Source: Lysobacteraceae bacterium (GTDB lineage: Bacteria > Pseudomonadota > Gammaproteobacteria > Xanthomonadales > Xanthomonadaceae). From it: a DNA stretch of 39,746 bases. The translations under genes and the position numbers were made by a program. The DNA is taken from assembly GCA_028868545.1 (NCBI GenBank), contig JAGWUF010000022.1:1-39746 (forward strand), read 5' to 3'. Numbering within the stretch: the stretch's first letter is position 1; each line of letters starts with the position of its first letter. Below the pieces are notes generated by a model. The model was not told the DNA's origin and searched no databases. It saw only the letters and a list, made by a program, of their open reading frames with translations. Below, one piece after another: positions 1 to 7,602 of this stretch.

Positions 1-257
1 GCACGCACCCAGATCTTGCCCAGCGGCATGCCCGGCTTCAGGCCCAACGCAATGGACACCCCCACCACGTACAGGAAGGTGGGGAAAATCAGATCGGTGG
101 GGGTGAAGCCGTTCCATTCGGAATGCTCCAGCGGCGCGTACACGTGCGCCCAGCTGCCGGGATAGTTGACCAGCAGCATGGCCGCCACTGCCCAACCGCG
201 CAGCACGTCCACCGAGAGGAAACGACGCGGTACGGCACCCACCATGGTCTGCATCAT
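1..257 (-). CDS. NagX/HGSNAT-like membrane acyltransferase, N-terminal fragment
   Basis: This is the first ~85 codons of a protein that runs off the left edge of the window. The translation opens with MMQTMVGAVPRRFLSVDVLR, continues through a hydrophobic segment (about residues 21-32, GWAVAAMLLVNY) and then a segment containing GFTPTDLIFPTFLYVVGVSI. The pattern SxDxLRG followed by an NxPG turn and a D-x-x-F-P-x-F membrane helix is typical of the heparan-alpha-glucosaminide N-acetyltransferase / DUF5009 / NagX family, whose members are multi-span inner-membrane proteins thought to acylate sugars at the membrane. Two in-frame ATGs (257 and 254) could serve as start. The gene follows the VanZ-like gene by 16 bases on the same strand and is probably the last visible member of the tsaD operon. 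The exact substrate cannot be read from this fragment. Confidence 0.7.
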   Translation of the reverse strand, partial: MMQTMVGAVPRRFLSVDVLRGWAVAAMLLVNYPGSWAHVYAPLEHSEWNGFTPTDLIFPTFLYVVGVSIALGLKPGMPLGKIWVR

Positions 258-273
258 CGGCCGGTTTTCCTGC

Positions 274-693
274 TCAAGACGATGCCAGCCGCCGGTCGAT
301 CCACAGCAGCAGATCGCGCAACGGCGTGAACGCGATGCCCAAGCCCATCAATACACCCATGGCATTGGCCAATGCGTCGTGGCTGTCCATCGTGCGGCCC
401 ATGCCCATCGCGCCTTGCAACAATTCCAGCCCGATCCCCATCAGCACCAACAGCACGCACACGAAACCCCAGGACAGCCGCCGCGCGAACAATTGCACTG
501 CACTGGCCGACAGCAATCCATACGCGGTGAAGTGCTCCAGCTTGTCGTTCATCCCCACTTGCGGCAGGTCTTTTCCCGGCACCAACGAGGTGATGACCAC
601 GATGGCAATGGCCATGACCCACAGCGCCATCCATGTGCGTGGATAGCGGAACGGCTTGAGCGAGCGCCCGAAGCGACGTCGCGAGGCACTCAC
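274..693 (-). CDS. VanZ-like membrane protein
   Basis: The 139-residue product has about four hydrophobic segments (roughly residues 22-40, 56-72, 74-92 and 108-125). It carries the VanZ-like signature K51-L-E-H54-F with a following small-residue helix, then GIGLELLQ with its membrane-embedded glutamate. VanZ-like proteins are named after a teicoplanin-resistance accessory factor, but most chromosomal members have no established function, and resistance should not be inferred. The start codon is GTG (693-691), overlapping the TGA of the upstream methyltransferase gene as GTGA, which suggests translational coupling. A basic N-terminus (RRRFGRSLK) precedes the first helix, consistent with an N-in topology. 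Confidence 0.75.
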   Translation of the reverse strand: MSASRRRFGRSLKPFRYPRTWMALWVMAIAIVVITSLVPGKDLPQVGMNDKLEHFTAYGLLSASAVQLFARRLSWGFVCVLLVLMGIGLELLQGAMGMGRTMDSHDALANAMGVLMGLGIAFTPLRDLLLWIDRRLASS

Positions 694-1874
694 AGGCGAT
701 GACTCAGATCGCCGACCAGAAAGGCGGCGTCCAGTTCGACGCCGCGCTGGAACCCGATGGCTTGAAACCTCTCGCCCATCTCGCTGGGCAGGGTCAGCAC
801 CTTGGCCTGCTGGCGCAGGTTGTGCCGCGCGATGTCGTCCGCCGCCTGCGCTTCGGCAGCCTGCAACTGCGCCTGCAAACCGTTGCCCAGCAGGAAGCTG
901 GCCTGCGAGCAGTAGCCGGAGAACTCGAAGCCAGCACCCACGCAGGCTTCGGCCACGGCGGTGAAATCCACCGAGGCGGTGATGTCCTGCAAGCCCGGCC
1001 AGGCAAACACATCGCGGGTGACGTGGTGCTGGCGGAACGCGCGCAGGGTGCCGTCATCGCGCTCGGGCTGGTAATACTCGCCGCGGGCATAGCCGTAGTC
1101 GATGAAGAGCAGCGCGCCCTCCTGCAGGCCCCCGGCCACCGCCTGCATCCAGTACGGCAACTGCACCAGCACTTCGCTGCGATAGCCATCCGGCAGCGGT
1201 GCAGGCAAGCGCCGTTGCAGGTTGACCACCGCCGCCAGCAGCATCGCATCGGCCGGTTTTTCGCCGCGCACGAAACGGCCTTCGCCATCCAGCGCAACGT
1301 GCTCTTCCAGCACTTCGCCGTCGCGCGGCACGAAGCGCGAGGCCGGCAACGCATCGATCACTTCGTTGGCGAACAACACCCCGTTCCACGGCTCTGCAAT
1401 CGGCCCGTCCAGCCAATCGACGCGCGCCGACAATTCCGCTGGCAAGCGCGTCTGCAGCCGTTCCCGTTGCCGTTCGCGCAAATCCGCGCTGGGCTCCAGG
1501 ATGGCATAACGCGCCGGCAACACGCCCAGCACCTGCAGTGCCTGCAGGCACTCCTCCGCAAACGCACCGCTGCCGCCACCCAGCTCCAGGAACACGGCCC
1601 CCTTGCCGGCTTGCCGCAGGGCCGGCGCAACCGCCTGCGCCACGCAGTGGGCAAACAGCGGCGAACGTTCCGGCGCGGTGGTGAAGTCACCACCCGACCC
1701 GAACTTGTGCGCCCCGGCGCTGTAATAGCCCAGCCCCGGTGCGTACAGCGCCAGCTCCATGAACTTCCAGAACGGAATGCTGCCACCGGCTGCGATGATG
1801 TGTTCCTGGATCACTTCGCGCAGATGCGCGCTGTGTACCTGCGCATCTCCCGAAGGCTGCGGCAACGTGCTCAT
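690..1874 (-). CDS. MidA/NDUFAF7-family SAM-dependent methyltransferase
   Basis: A 394-residue protein of the DUF185 family (Pfam Methyltransf_28). It has the N-terminal PGLGYYSAG stretch (about 46-54), a GGDFTTAPE segment (61-69) and the SAM-binding glycine loop E97-L-G-G-G-S-G103. The mitochondrial homologue NDUFAF7 methylates an arginine of a complex I subunit, so an arginine methyltransferase role is plausible but not shown for bacterial members. An open frame continues upstream, but the ATG at 1874 is preferred: it overlaps the stop of the PTPS-fold gene as ATGA and matches the usual family N-terminus. Its own stop overlaps the VanZ start. It sits mid-operon between pterin-like and membrane genes, and nothing in the context ties it to complex I. 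Confidence 0.85.
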   Translation of the reverse strand: MSTLPQPSGDAQVHSAHLREVIQEHIIAAGGSIPFWKFMELALYAPGLGYYSAGAHKFGSGGDFTTAPERSPLFAHCVAQAVAPALRQAGKGAVFLELGGGSGAFAEECLQALQVLGVLPARYAILEPSADLRERQRERLQTRLPAELSARVDWLDGPIAEPWNGVLFANEVIDALPASRFVPRDGEVLEEHVALDGEGRFVRGEKPADAMLLAAVVNLQRRLPAPLPDGYRSEVLVQLPYWMQAVAGGLQEGALLFIDYGYARGEYYQPERDDGTLRAFRQHHVTRDVFAWPGLQDITASVDFTAVAEACVGAGFEFSGYCSQASFLLGNGLQAQLQAAEAQAADDIARHNLRQQAKVLTLPSEMGERFQAIGFQRGVELDAAFLVGDLSHRL

Positions 1875-2365
1875 GGATCCAGCCGAAGACGACGACCGGC
1901 GCTCTGGCCTGGCCCCGAAAACACCCGCACCTCGATCGCGCGGATGCGGTGGGCGCGCAGTTCGTCGCGATCGGCGGTGAGCCGGGTCAAAAAATGCGCA
2001 GCGAACTCCTCCAGCGTCACGTTCTCGATCGGCAGCAGCAGCACGTCGGCGCGCAAGAACGGGATGCGCTGGCCGTTGAATACCGCAATCACATCCTCGC
2101 CCTGTTCTTCGATCTGCAGATACGGCGAGCGCGTGGGCAGGATCATCCACTCGTTCAACTCGCGGCACAACGCGATCACGGTGTCCTTGTAGATGCCGTA
2201 ATCGAAGCACATGCCGTTGCCCAGCATCTGCGCTTCGATGTCCACTTCCACCTTGAAATTGTGCCCGTGCAGGCGCTCGCGTTCACTGGCCGAAAAGATG
2301 GTGAAATGCGCCGCCGAAAACTTCATCGCCTGCTTGGCCAGACGAATGGTGACGGTATCGTTCAT
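1871..2365 (-). CDS. PTPS-fold protein (QueD/6-pyruvoyl-tetrahydropterin synthase-like) lacking canonical catalytic residues
   Basis: A 164-residue member of the PTPS family by its FSAAH20F and LH33GH35NF motifs, which supply the three zinc-binding histidines. In QueD the catalytic cysteine lies four residues before the HGH histidine; here that position is Arg29. Glu30 instead gives E-x-x-H-G, the arrangement described for PTPS-III enzymes. The QueD Asp-His pair (LDH) aligns with L70-N71-E72, and the pterin-anchoring Glu near the C-terminus appears to be Ser in a SGPGQSAG stretch. The alignment was done by eye. PTPS-fold enzymes make 7-deazaguanine, folate or biopterin precursors, but this one may do something else. 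The ATG at 2365 overlaps the SDR stop (ATGA), and folB is two genes upstream, so a pterin link is likely. Automated annotation as queD would be unsafe. Confidence 0.7.
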   Translation of the reverse strand: MNDTVTIRLAKQAMKFSAAHFTIFSASERERLHGHNFKVEVDIEAQMLGNGMCFDYGIYKDTVIALCRELNEWMILPTRSPYLQIEEQGEDVIAVFNGQRIPFLRADVLLLPIENVTLEEFAAHFLTRLTADRDELRAHRIRAIEVRVFSGPGQSAGRRLRLDP

Positions 2366-3066
2366 GCAAAATCCTTGTCGCTGATATCGCCCAATTGCGG
2401 GCGCAGCACGATGTCCTCGACCACGCTGCGCGCCGACAATGCCCACGCCATCCATGCCGCATCGGCCACGTCTTCGGCGGGCATCAGCCGCGCTTCCGGC
2501 AATGGCACGCCTGCCCAGGAATCGGTCAGGGTCGCACCCGGCAGCAATGCCACCACGCGCACGCCATGCGGCTTCATTTCTTCGCGCAGATTGCGCGAAA
2601 ACCCGTACAGCGCGTGCTTGGCAATGCTGTAGCTGCCGCCATTGGGGTAGGCCGCAATCGACGCGGTGCTGCACACGTTCAGCACCATGCCGCTGCGGCG
2701 TTCGATCATCGGCGGCAACAGGCGCTTGGTGAGCCGGTAGGCGCCAAACAGATTGGCTTGCAGCATCGCCAGCAACGCATCGTCATCCTCGCTGCTGATC
2801 GCCCCCGGCTGGAACGCGCCGGCATTGTTGATCAGCACATCCACCGCGCCGTGCTGCGCCAGCACCGTGTGTGCCAGTGCATCCACCTCGGCATTCTTAC
2901 TGCTGTCGCACACGTGGCATTGCACCTGCGGGAAGGCCGCTTGTACAGCCTCCAACCCCGCCTGCCCGCGCGCACTGGCAATGACCGTGCAGCCTTCGCG
3001 GGCAAACCGCGCCACCATTGCACGGCCAATCCCGCGCGATGCGCCGGTGATCAGCACCACACTCAT
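2362..3066 (-). CDS. Short-chain dehydrogenase/reductase (classical SDR)
   Basis: A 234-residue classical SDR with the Rossmann motif T7-G-A-S-R-G-I-G14, the NNAG motif at 80-83 and the catalytic set S133, Y146 and K150 (Y-S-I-A-K). It should be a soluble cytoplasmic NAD(P)H oxidoreductase. The arginine at position 11 after TGAS is common in NADPH-preferring members. Its place between folB and a PTPS-fold gene recalls pterin reductases, which are also SDRs (FolM dihydromonapterin reductase, sepiapterin reductase), so a dihydropterin substrate is a reasonable guess. The sequence alone does not identify it. The start at 3066 overlaps the folB stop by four bases. Open frame extends upstream, but only this start gives the normal SDR beginning (MSVVLITGAS). 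Confidence 0.85.
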   Translation of the reverse strand: MSVVLITGASRGIGRAMVARFAREGCTVIASARGQAGLEAVQAAFPQVQCHVCDSSKNAEVDALAHTVLAQHGAVDVLINNAGAFQPGAISSEDDDALLAMLQANLFGAYRLTKRLLPPMIERRSGMVLNVCSTASIAAYPNGGSYSIAKHALYGFSRNLREEMKPHGVRVVALLPGATLTDSWAGVPLPEARLMPAEDVADAAWMAWALSARSVVEDIVLRPQLGDISDKDFA

Positions 3067-3422
3067 GCAAAGCTCCCGCGCACGATTTCCACCCCCACCG
3101 CCGCCGCATTGACCAGTGCATCGGGCTTGCGCAACTTCAGCCGCACGCCTTTCGCACCGAACTCGGTGAGGATCAAATCGGCGCAGCACTCGGCCAGCGT
3201 TTCCACCAGCATGAACTCGGTCTGCGCGATGTACTCGGCCAGTCGCAGGCTCACGGCTTCGTAATCCAGCGCGTCGGCCAGACTGTCGCTGCTGGCGGCG
3301 ATGCGATTGTCGAAGCGCATGTCAATGTCGAACAACAGCGGCTGCGCGGCGTGGCGCTCGCGGTCGTGCACCCCGATCAGGGCGTCGATGCGCAGGCCTT
3401 CGATGAAAACGATGTCGGTCAT
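3063..3422 (-). CDS. folB: Dihydroneopterin aldolase
   Basis: A 119-residue protein matching FolB over its whole length. It begins MTDIVFIEGLRIDALIGVHD, has the conserved Tyr in LDYEAV, the VETLAE segment with its conserved Glu, and the lysine in KLRKPDAL near the C-terminus. The enzyme splits 7,8-dihydroneopterin to 6-hydroxymethyl-dihydropterin and glycolaldehyde in folate synthesis, as a cytoplasmic homo-oligomer. It resembles FolB rather than the epimerase FolX (MTDIVFIE start, and the KP motif that FolX lacks). It starts 33 bases after the tsaD stop on the same strand; tsaD-folB adjacency is common in proteobacteria. Its presence means the neighbouring PTPS-fold protein is not needed to replace FolB. 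Confidence 0.93.
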   Translation of the reverse strand: MTDIVFIEGLRIDALIGVHDRERHAAQPLLFDIDMRFDNRIAASSDSLADALDYEAVSLRLAEYIAQTEFMLVETLAECCADLILTEFGAKGVRLKLRKPDALVNAAAVGVEIVRGSFA

Positions 3423-3455
3423 GGCGTGAGGATACCCTTCCGGCAGGACGCCTCG

Positions 3456-4472
3456 TCACACTGCCTGCAGTGTCGCCATGTCCCAGCGCGGCACCGCGCG
3501 GATGGTGGCATCGTCGTGCTGGCCGGCGGCCAGCCGCAGCGCGCCGGCGAAGGCGATCATCGCGCCGTTGTCGGTGCACAGCGCGGGGCGCGGGAAGCAG
3601 GCGCGGCCGCCGCGTTTTTCGCACATCGCGATGAGTTTTTCGCGCAGGCGCTTGTTCGCGCCCACGCCGCCGGCCACGATCAGGGTGTCGGTAGCGGCGG
3701 CATCCAGCGCACGGCCGCATTTGATCGCCAGTGTGTCCACCACCGCGTCCTCGAAGCCGCGGGCGATGTCGGCGCGGGTGGTGTCGCTCTGATCACTGTC
3801 TCGCCACGCCAGCAGCACCTGGGTCTTCAGCCCGCTGAAGGAAAAATCCAGCCCCGGGCGGTCGGTCATCGGGCGTGAAAACTTGAACTTGCCGGGCGTG
3901 CCGGCTTCCGCCAACTTGGCCAACTGCGGCCCGCCCGGATACGGCAGGCCCATCATCTTGGCGGTCTTGTCGAAGGCCTCGCCGGCCGCGTCGTCCAGGG
4001 TTTCGCCCAGCAGCCGGTATTGGCCAATCGCCTCCACCGCCACCAGCTGGGTGTGCCCGCCGGACACCAGCAGGGCCACGAACGGCGGCTGCGGCGCATC
4101 GGCCTCGATCAGCGGTGCCAGCAGGTGGCCTTCCATGTGGTGCACGCCGATCGCTGGCACGTCCAGACCCCACGCCAGCGAACGCGCCACCCCCGCACCC
4201 ACCAGCAGCGCACCCACCAGGCCGGGGCCGGCGGTATAGGCCACGCCGTCGATGTCGGCAAGCCGCATGCCGGCCTCGTCCAGGGTCTGTCGGATCAACG
4301 GCAGCAACTTGCGCACATGGTCGCGGCTGGCCAGCTCCGGTACCACCCCGCCGTACTCGGCGTGCAGCGCGATCTGGCTGTAGACCGCATGGGCGCGCAG
4401 GCCGCCCGCGCCGGTGTCGTACACGGCGACGCCGGTTTCGTCGCAGGAAGATTCGATGCCGAGGACATTCAT
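3456..4472 (-). CDS. tsaD: tRNA N6-adenosine threonylcarbamoyltransferase TsaD
   Basis: A 338-residue Kae1/TsaD protein, the usual bacterial length (337 in E. coli). It opens with [13 protein letters not shown], the ASKHA-fold phosphate loop. The metal-binding H-x-x-x-H motif is H112-M-E-G-H116, and SGGHTQL and [11 protein letters not shown] loops follow. With TsaB, TsaE and TsaC it transfers threonylcarbamoyl to A37 of ANN-decoding tRNAs. The open frame continues far upstream, but the ATG at 4472 gives the conserved N-terminus. It is the first gene of the leftward operon and is divergent from rpsU, sharing a 105-base intergenic region. I could not identify its own promoter confidently. Confidence 0.96.
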   Translation of the reverse strand: MNVLGIESSCDETGVAVYDTGAGGLRAHAVYSQIALHAEYGGVVPELASRDHVRKLLPLIRQTLDEAGMRLADIDGVAYTAGPGLVGALLVGAGVARSLAWGLDVPAIGVHHMEGHLLAPLIEADAPQPPFVALLVSGGHTQLVAVEAIGQYRLLGETLDDAAGEAFDKTAKMMGLPYPGGPQLAKLAEAGTPGKFKFSRPMTDRPGLDFSFSGLKTQVLLAWRDSDQSDTTRADIARGFEDAVVDTLAIKCGRALDAAATDTLIVAGGVGANKRLREKLIAMCEKRGGRACFPRPALCTDNGAMIAFAGALRLAAGQHDDATIRAVPRWDMATLQAV

Positions 4473-4496
4473 CCCGCTATCTTGCGCCAAACCTGC

Positions 4497-4526
4497 TTGC
4501 ACCGAAACCCGGGCGGCTGCTATCAT
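4497..4526 (+). promoter_or_regulatory. Predicted sigma-70 promoter of rpsU
   Basis: TTGCAC (4497-4502) and TATCAT (4521-4526) are separated by 18 bases, each near the -35 and -10 consensus. Transcription would start near 4533. A short hairpin (TCGCCC 4534-4539 with GGGCGA 4549-4554) then falls at the very 5' end of the leader, about 24 bases before the rpsU ATG. Confidence 0.6.
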
Positions 4527-4577
4527 GCGCGGCTCGCCCCCTATTGACGGGCGATTTCCCAGAACCGAGATTCCCCG

Positions 4578-4793
4578 ATGCCCAGCGTCAAAGTCCGCGA
4601 AAACGAACCCTTCGAGTTTGCCCTGCGCCGTTTCAAGCGCACCTGCGAAAAGGCCGGCGTGCTGGCTGAAACCCGCAAGCGCGAGTTCTACGAAAAGCCG
4701 ACCCAGGAACGCAAGCGCAAGGCTGCCGCTGCCGTGAAGCGTCAGGCGCGCCGCAGCTCGCGCGACGTCACCAAGCGCCAGCGCATGTACTGA
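4578..4793 (+). CDS. rpsU: 30S ribosomal protein S21
   Basis: A 71-residue, very basic protein recognised along its whole length as bacterial S21. It starts [20 protein letters not shown] and ends in an arginine/lysine-rich tail closing with RQRMY. S21 binds the 30S platform near the anti-Shine-Dalgarno region and helps initiation on ordinary leadered mRNAs. It is the first gene of the plus-strand group that leads to dnaG, as in the classical rpsU-dnaG-rpoD macromolecular-synthesis operon. A strong intrinsic terminator follows immediately, so much of the transcript may stop after rpsU. Confidence 0.98.
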   Translation: MPSVKVRENEPFEFALRRFKRTCEKAGVLAETRKREFYEKPTQERKRKAAAAVKRQARRSSRDVTKRQRMY

Positions 4794-4811
4794 GCGCGGT
4801 GGTTGACTGCG

Positions 4812-4845
4812 AAAGCCGGCACGCCCACGCGTGGCCGGCTTTTTG
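4812..4845 (+). terminator. Intrinsic terminator/attenuator after rpsU
   Basis: AAAGCCGGC (4812-4820) pairs with GCCGGCTTT (4834-4842), and the T-run continues to 4844. Three more pairs can form in the loop (ACG 4821-4823 with CGT 4830-4832). It lies 18 bases past the rpsU stop and 45 bases before the yqeY start, so it probably reduces read-through into yqeY-dnaG, as the terminator between rpsU and dnaG does in E. coli. Confidence 0.85.
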
Positions 4846-4889
4846 CGTTTCTGCATCCTTCATTCTCCAAGTTTCCCCAAGGCAAGACC

Positions 4890-5333
4890 ATGAGCCTCAA
4901 GCAGCAACTCACCGATGACATGAAGGCCGCGATGAAGGCCGGCGAAAAAGACCGCCTGGCGGTGATTCGCCTGATCAATGCCGCGATCAAGCAAAAGGAA
5001 GTGGACGAGCGCGTGGAGATGACCGACGCGCTGGTGCTGACGGTGCTGGAAAAGATGGTCAAGCAGCGCAAGGACTCGATCACCCAGTTCGAGGCCGCCG
5101 CGCGTGAAGACCTGGCTGCGGTGGAGCGCTACGAGCTGGGCGTGATCGATGCCTACCTGCCGGCCAAGCTGGACGAATCCGCGATCCTGGCCGCCATCGA
5201 CCGGGCCATTGCCACCACCGGCGCGGCCTCCGCCGCCGACATCGGCAAGCTGATGGGCGTGCTCAAGCCGCAGCTTGCCGGCCAGGCCGACATGGGCCTG
5301 GTGTCGAAGCTGGTGAAGCAGAAGCTCGGCTGA
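4890..5333 (+). CDS. GatB/YqeY domain protein
   Basis: A 147-residue protein of the YqeY family. The N-terminal helical part (MSLKQQLTDDMKAAMKAGEK, RLAVIRLINAAIKQKEVD) and the C-terminal VLKPQLAGQADMGLVSKLVKQ segment are characteristic. The family shares a tRNA-binding-like helical domain with the tail of GatB (Asp/Glu-tRNA amidotransferase subunit B). Its role outside that complex is not established. The start at 4890 is preferred over upstream in-frame codons because the family begins at MSLK and an AAGGCAAG purine stretch (4879-4886) precedes it. It sits between rpsU and dnaG, its usual place in many gammaproteobacteria. Confidence 0.9.
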   Translation: MSLKQQLTDDMKAAMKAGEKDRLAVIRLINAAIKQKEVDERVEMTDALVLTVLEKMVKQRKDSITQFEAAAREDLAAVERYELGVIDAYLPAKLDESAILAAIDRAIATTGAASAADIGKLMGVLKPQLAGQADMGLVSKLVKQKLG

Positions 5334-5336
5334 GCC

Positions 5337-5846
5337 ATGGGTACCGAGCCTGTCAGCGCCTTCGTCGGCATTCGCGCCGCCACCCCGGAGGACGTGCCGC
5401 TGATCCGCCAGCTCATCACCGAGCTGGCCGACTACGAACGCCTGGCCGATGCCGCCGTGGCCACCGATACCGACCTGCTGGCGCAACTGTTCGGCCCGCA
5501 CCCGGCGGCGGAAGTGCTGATCGGCGAAGTGGACGGCGAGGCCGCCGGCTTCGCCCTGTTCTTCCACAATTTCAGCACTTTCCTGGGCAAGCGTGGCCTG
5601 TATCTGGAAGACATTTACGTGCGGCCGCAGCACCGGGGCTGCGGCCTCGGCAAGCACCTGATGGCGATGCTGGCGCGGATCGCGGTGCAGCGGGGTTGCG
5701 GCCGCTTCGAATGGAGCGTGCTGGACTGGAACACCGACGCCATCGGCTTCTATCGCCGCATCGGCGCGGTGGGCATGGACGCATGGACGGTGCAGCGGCT
5801 GCAAGGCGACGCGCTGCACGCGCTGGCCGCGCGCGACGAGCTGTAG
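5337..5846 (+). CDS. GNAT family N-acetyltransferase (SSAT2-like)
   Basis: A 169-residue GNAT enzyme. The acetyl-CoA pyrophosphate-binding loop is Q-H-R-G-C-G-L-G-K in YLEDIYVRPQHRG (about residues 86-105), followed by the C-terminal WNTDAIGFYRRIGA helix. The NFSTFLGKRGLYLEDIYV region closely resembles the eukaryotic spermidine/spermine and thialysine acetyltransferase subgroup, so a small amine substrate is likely but unproven. The ATG is three bases after the yqeY stop, so the two are probably co-transcribed. I see no good ribosome-binding site, which points to coupling. Its position between yqeY and dnaG is not part of the classical operon. Confidence 0.85.
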   Translation: MGTEPVSAFVGIRAATPEDVPLIRQLITELADYERLADAAVATDTDLLAQLFGPHPAAEVLIGEVDGEAAGFALFFHNFSTFLGKRGLYLEDIYVRPQHRGCGLGKHLMAMLARIAVQRGCGRFEWSVLDWNTDAIGFYRRIGAVGMDAWTVQRLQGDALHALAARDEL

Positions 5847-5879
5847 GCCCGGCGTCGCCGGCCCGCCTACACTAGCCCG

Positions 5880-7598
5880 ATGGCCCGCATCCCCGACGCC
5901 TTCATCGATGAACTGCTGGCCCGCTCCGACATCGTCGAAGTGGTGGGCGCGCGCGTGCCGCTCAAGCGCCAGGGCCGCGAGTACGCCGCCTGCTGCCCGT
6001 TCCACGACGAGCGTTCGCCCAGCTTCACGGTGTCGCCGAACAAGCAGTTCTACCACTGCTTCGGCTGCGGCGCGCACGGCACCGCGCTGAGCTTCCTGAT
6101 GCAGTACGACCGCCTCGAATTCCTCGATGCGGTGGAAGAGCTGGCGCGGCGGGTAGGGCTGGAGGTTCCGCGCGACACCGCGCAGCGCAATGCCAACCCC
6201 GAAACCCGCGACTTGTACGGCGCGATGGAGGCGGCGGCCACCTTTTTCCGCACCCAACTGGCGCACAGCGAGAAGGCGCGCGCCTACGTGGACAAGCGCG
6301 GGATCGCCACGGAGATCGTCGAACGTTACGCCATCGGCTACGCGCCCGACGGGTTTTCCGCACTGCGCGATGCGCTGGGCACCGACCCGCAACGTCTGCA
6401 CCTGCTGGAGCGCGGCGGGTTGTTCTCGAAGAACGACAAGGGCCACGTCTACGACAAGTTCCGCGACCGGCTGATGTTCCCGATCCACGACCGTCGCGGC
6501 CGCACCATTGCCTTCGGCGGTCGCGTCATCGACCCCGAGGATTCGCCGAAATACCTCAACTCGCCGGAAACCCCGCTGTTCCACAAGGGCCGCGAGCTGT
6601 ACGGGCTGTGGCAGGCCAGGCAGGCCAACGCCAAGCTCGAACGCCTGATCGTGGTGGAAGGCTACATGGACGTGGTGGCGCTGGCGCAGTACGGCGTGTC
6701 GCAAGCAGTGGCCACGCTGGGCACCGCGACCACGCCCGACCACGCCGAACTGCTGTTCCGCAACGCGCCGGACGTGTACTTCTGCTTCGACGGCGACCGC
6801 GCCGGCCGTGCCGCGGCGTGGAAAGCCGTGGAGTCGGTGCTGCCGCGCATGAAGGATGGCCGGCAGGCGTTCTTCCTGTTCCTGCCCGATGGCGAAGATC
6901 CGGATTCGCTGGTGCGCCGCGAAGGCGTGGCCGGCTTCGACGCGCGCCTGCGCGATGCCACGCCGCTGTCGACGTTCTTCTTCGCCCACATGTCCCACGA
7001 CGTGAACCTGGGGAACCTCGACGGCAAGGCGCGCCTGGCCGAGCGCTGCAAGCCCCTGCTGGCGCAGATTCCCGATGGTGCGTTCGGCGACTTGATGCGC
7101 CAACGCCTGGCCGAACTCACCGGCATCGGCGGCGCGGGCGGCCACCCACCGCCCACGCGCCGCGCGGCCCCGCCCGCACGCGGCACGCCGGCGCAGAAGC
7201 CCAGCCTGGTTCGCAGCACCATCACCCACCTGCTGCACCGCCCCGGCTTCGCGCAGCACTTGCAGCCGCCGTTCCGCTTCGCCGCGCTGCGCCAGCCCGG
7301 GATCGAGCTGCTCTCGGAACTGGTGTTGCTGATCCGCGAGCGCCCGGACATCACCACCGGCGCGCTGCTGGAACATTTCGAAGGCCGCGACGAGCTGGCC
7401 GCCTTGCAGAAACTGGCGGTGCTCGACCTGCCCGGCGAAGAGCCCGGCCTGCGCGCGGAATTCCTCGACGCCATCATCCAACTGGAACGCCAGGTGTTGC
7501 AGCAGCGCATCGAGGCGTTGCAGCAACGCTTCACCGAACTGGATGCGGCAGAAAAGCGCGAGCTGCTGGAGCTGTTGCAGGCGCGGCGGCAACGCTGA
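5880..7598 (+). CDS. dnaG: DNA primase DnaG
   Basis: A 572-residue bacterial primase (E. coli 581). The N-terminal CHC2 zinc ribbon has C39, H42, C60 and C63. The RNA polymerase core follows with the TOPRIM glutamate in VVEGYMDVVAL and the acidic DGD of FCFDGDRAG. A proline/alanine-rich linker (about residues 420-440) leads to the C-terminal DnaB helicase-binding domain (ELLQARRQR end). It makes RNA primers for lagging-strand synthesis. No Shine-Dalgarno sequence precedes the ATG, and a TACACT hexamer lies at 5868-5873, so a leaderless transcript is possible. It ends four bases before the convergent Ada-like stop, with no terminator visible between them. rpoD, which often follows dnaG, is absent here. 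Confidence 0.97.
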   Translation: MARIPDAFIDELLARSDIVEVVGARVPLKRQGREYAACCPFHDERSPSFTVSPNKQFYHCFGCGAHGTALSFLMQYDRLEFLDAVEELARRVGLEVPRDTAQRNANPETRDLYGAMEAAATFFRTQLAHSEKARAYVDKRGIATEIVERYAIGYAPDGFSALRDALGTDPQRLHLLERGGLFSKNDKGHVYDKFRDRLMFPIHDRRGRTIAFGGRVIDPEDSPKYLNSPETPLFHKGRELYGLWQARQANAKLERLIVVEGYMDVVALAQYGVSQAVATLGTATTPDHAELLFRNAPDVYFCFDGDRAGRAAAWKAVESVLPRMKDGRQAFFLFLPDGEDPDSLVRREGVAGFDARLRDATPLSTFFFAHMSHDVNLGNLDGKARLAERCKPLLAQIPDGAFGDLMRQRLAELTGIGGAGGHPPPTRRAAPPARGTPAQKPSLVRSTITHLLHRPGFAQHLQPPFRFAALRQPGIELLSELVLLIRERPDITTGALLEHFEGRDELAALQKLAVLDLPGEEPGLRAEFLDAIIQLERQVLQQRIEALQQRFTELDAAEKRELLELLQARRQR

Positions 7599-7602
7599 TG
7601 CG

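Noticed and set aside
274-693. Vancomycin or teicoplanin resistance implied by the VanZ-like protein
   Set aside because: VanZ-like proteins are widespread without resistance genes, and no other van gene is present; Gram-negative context makes it implausible.
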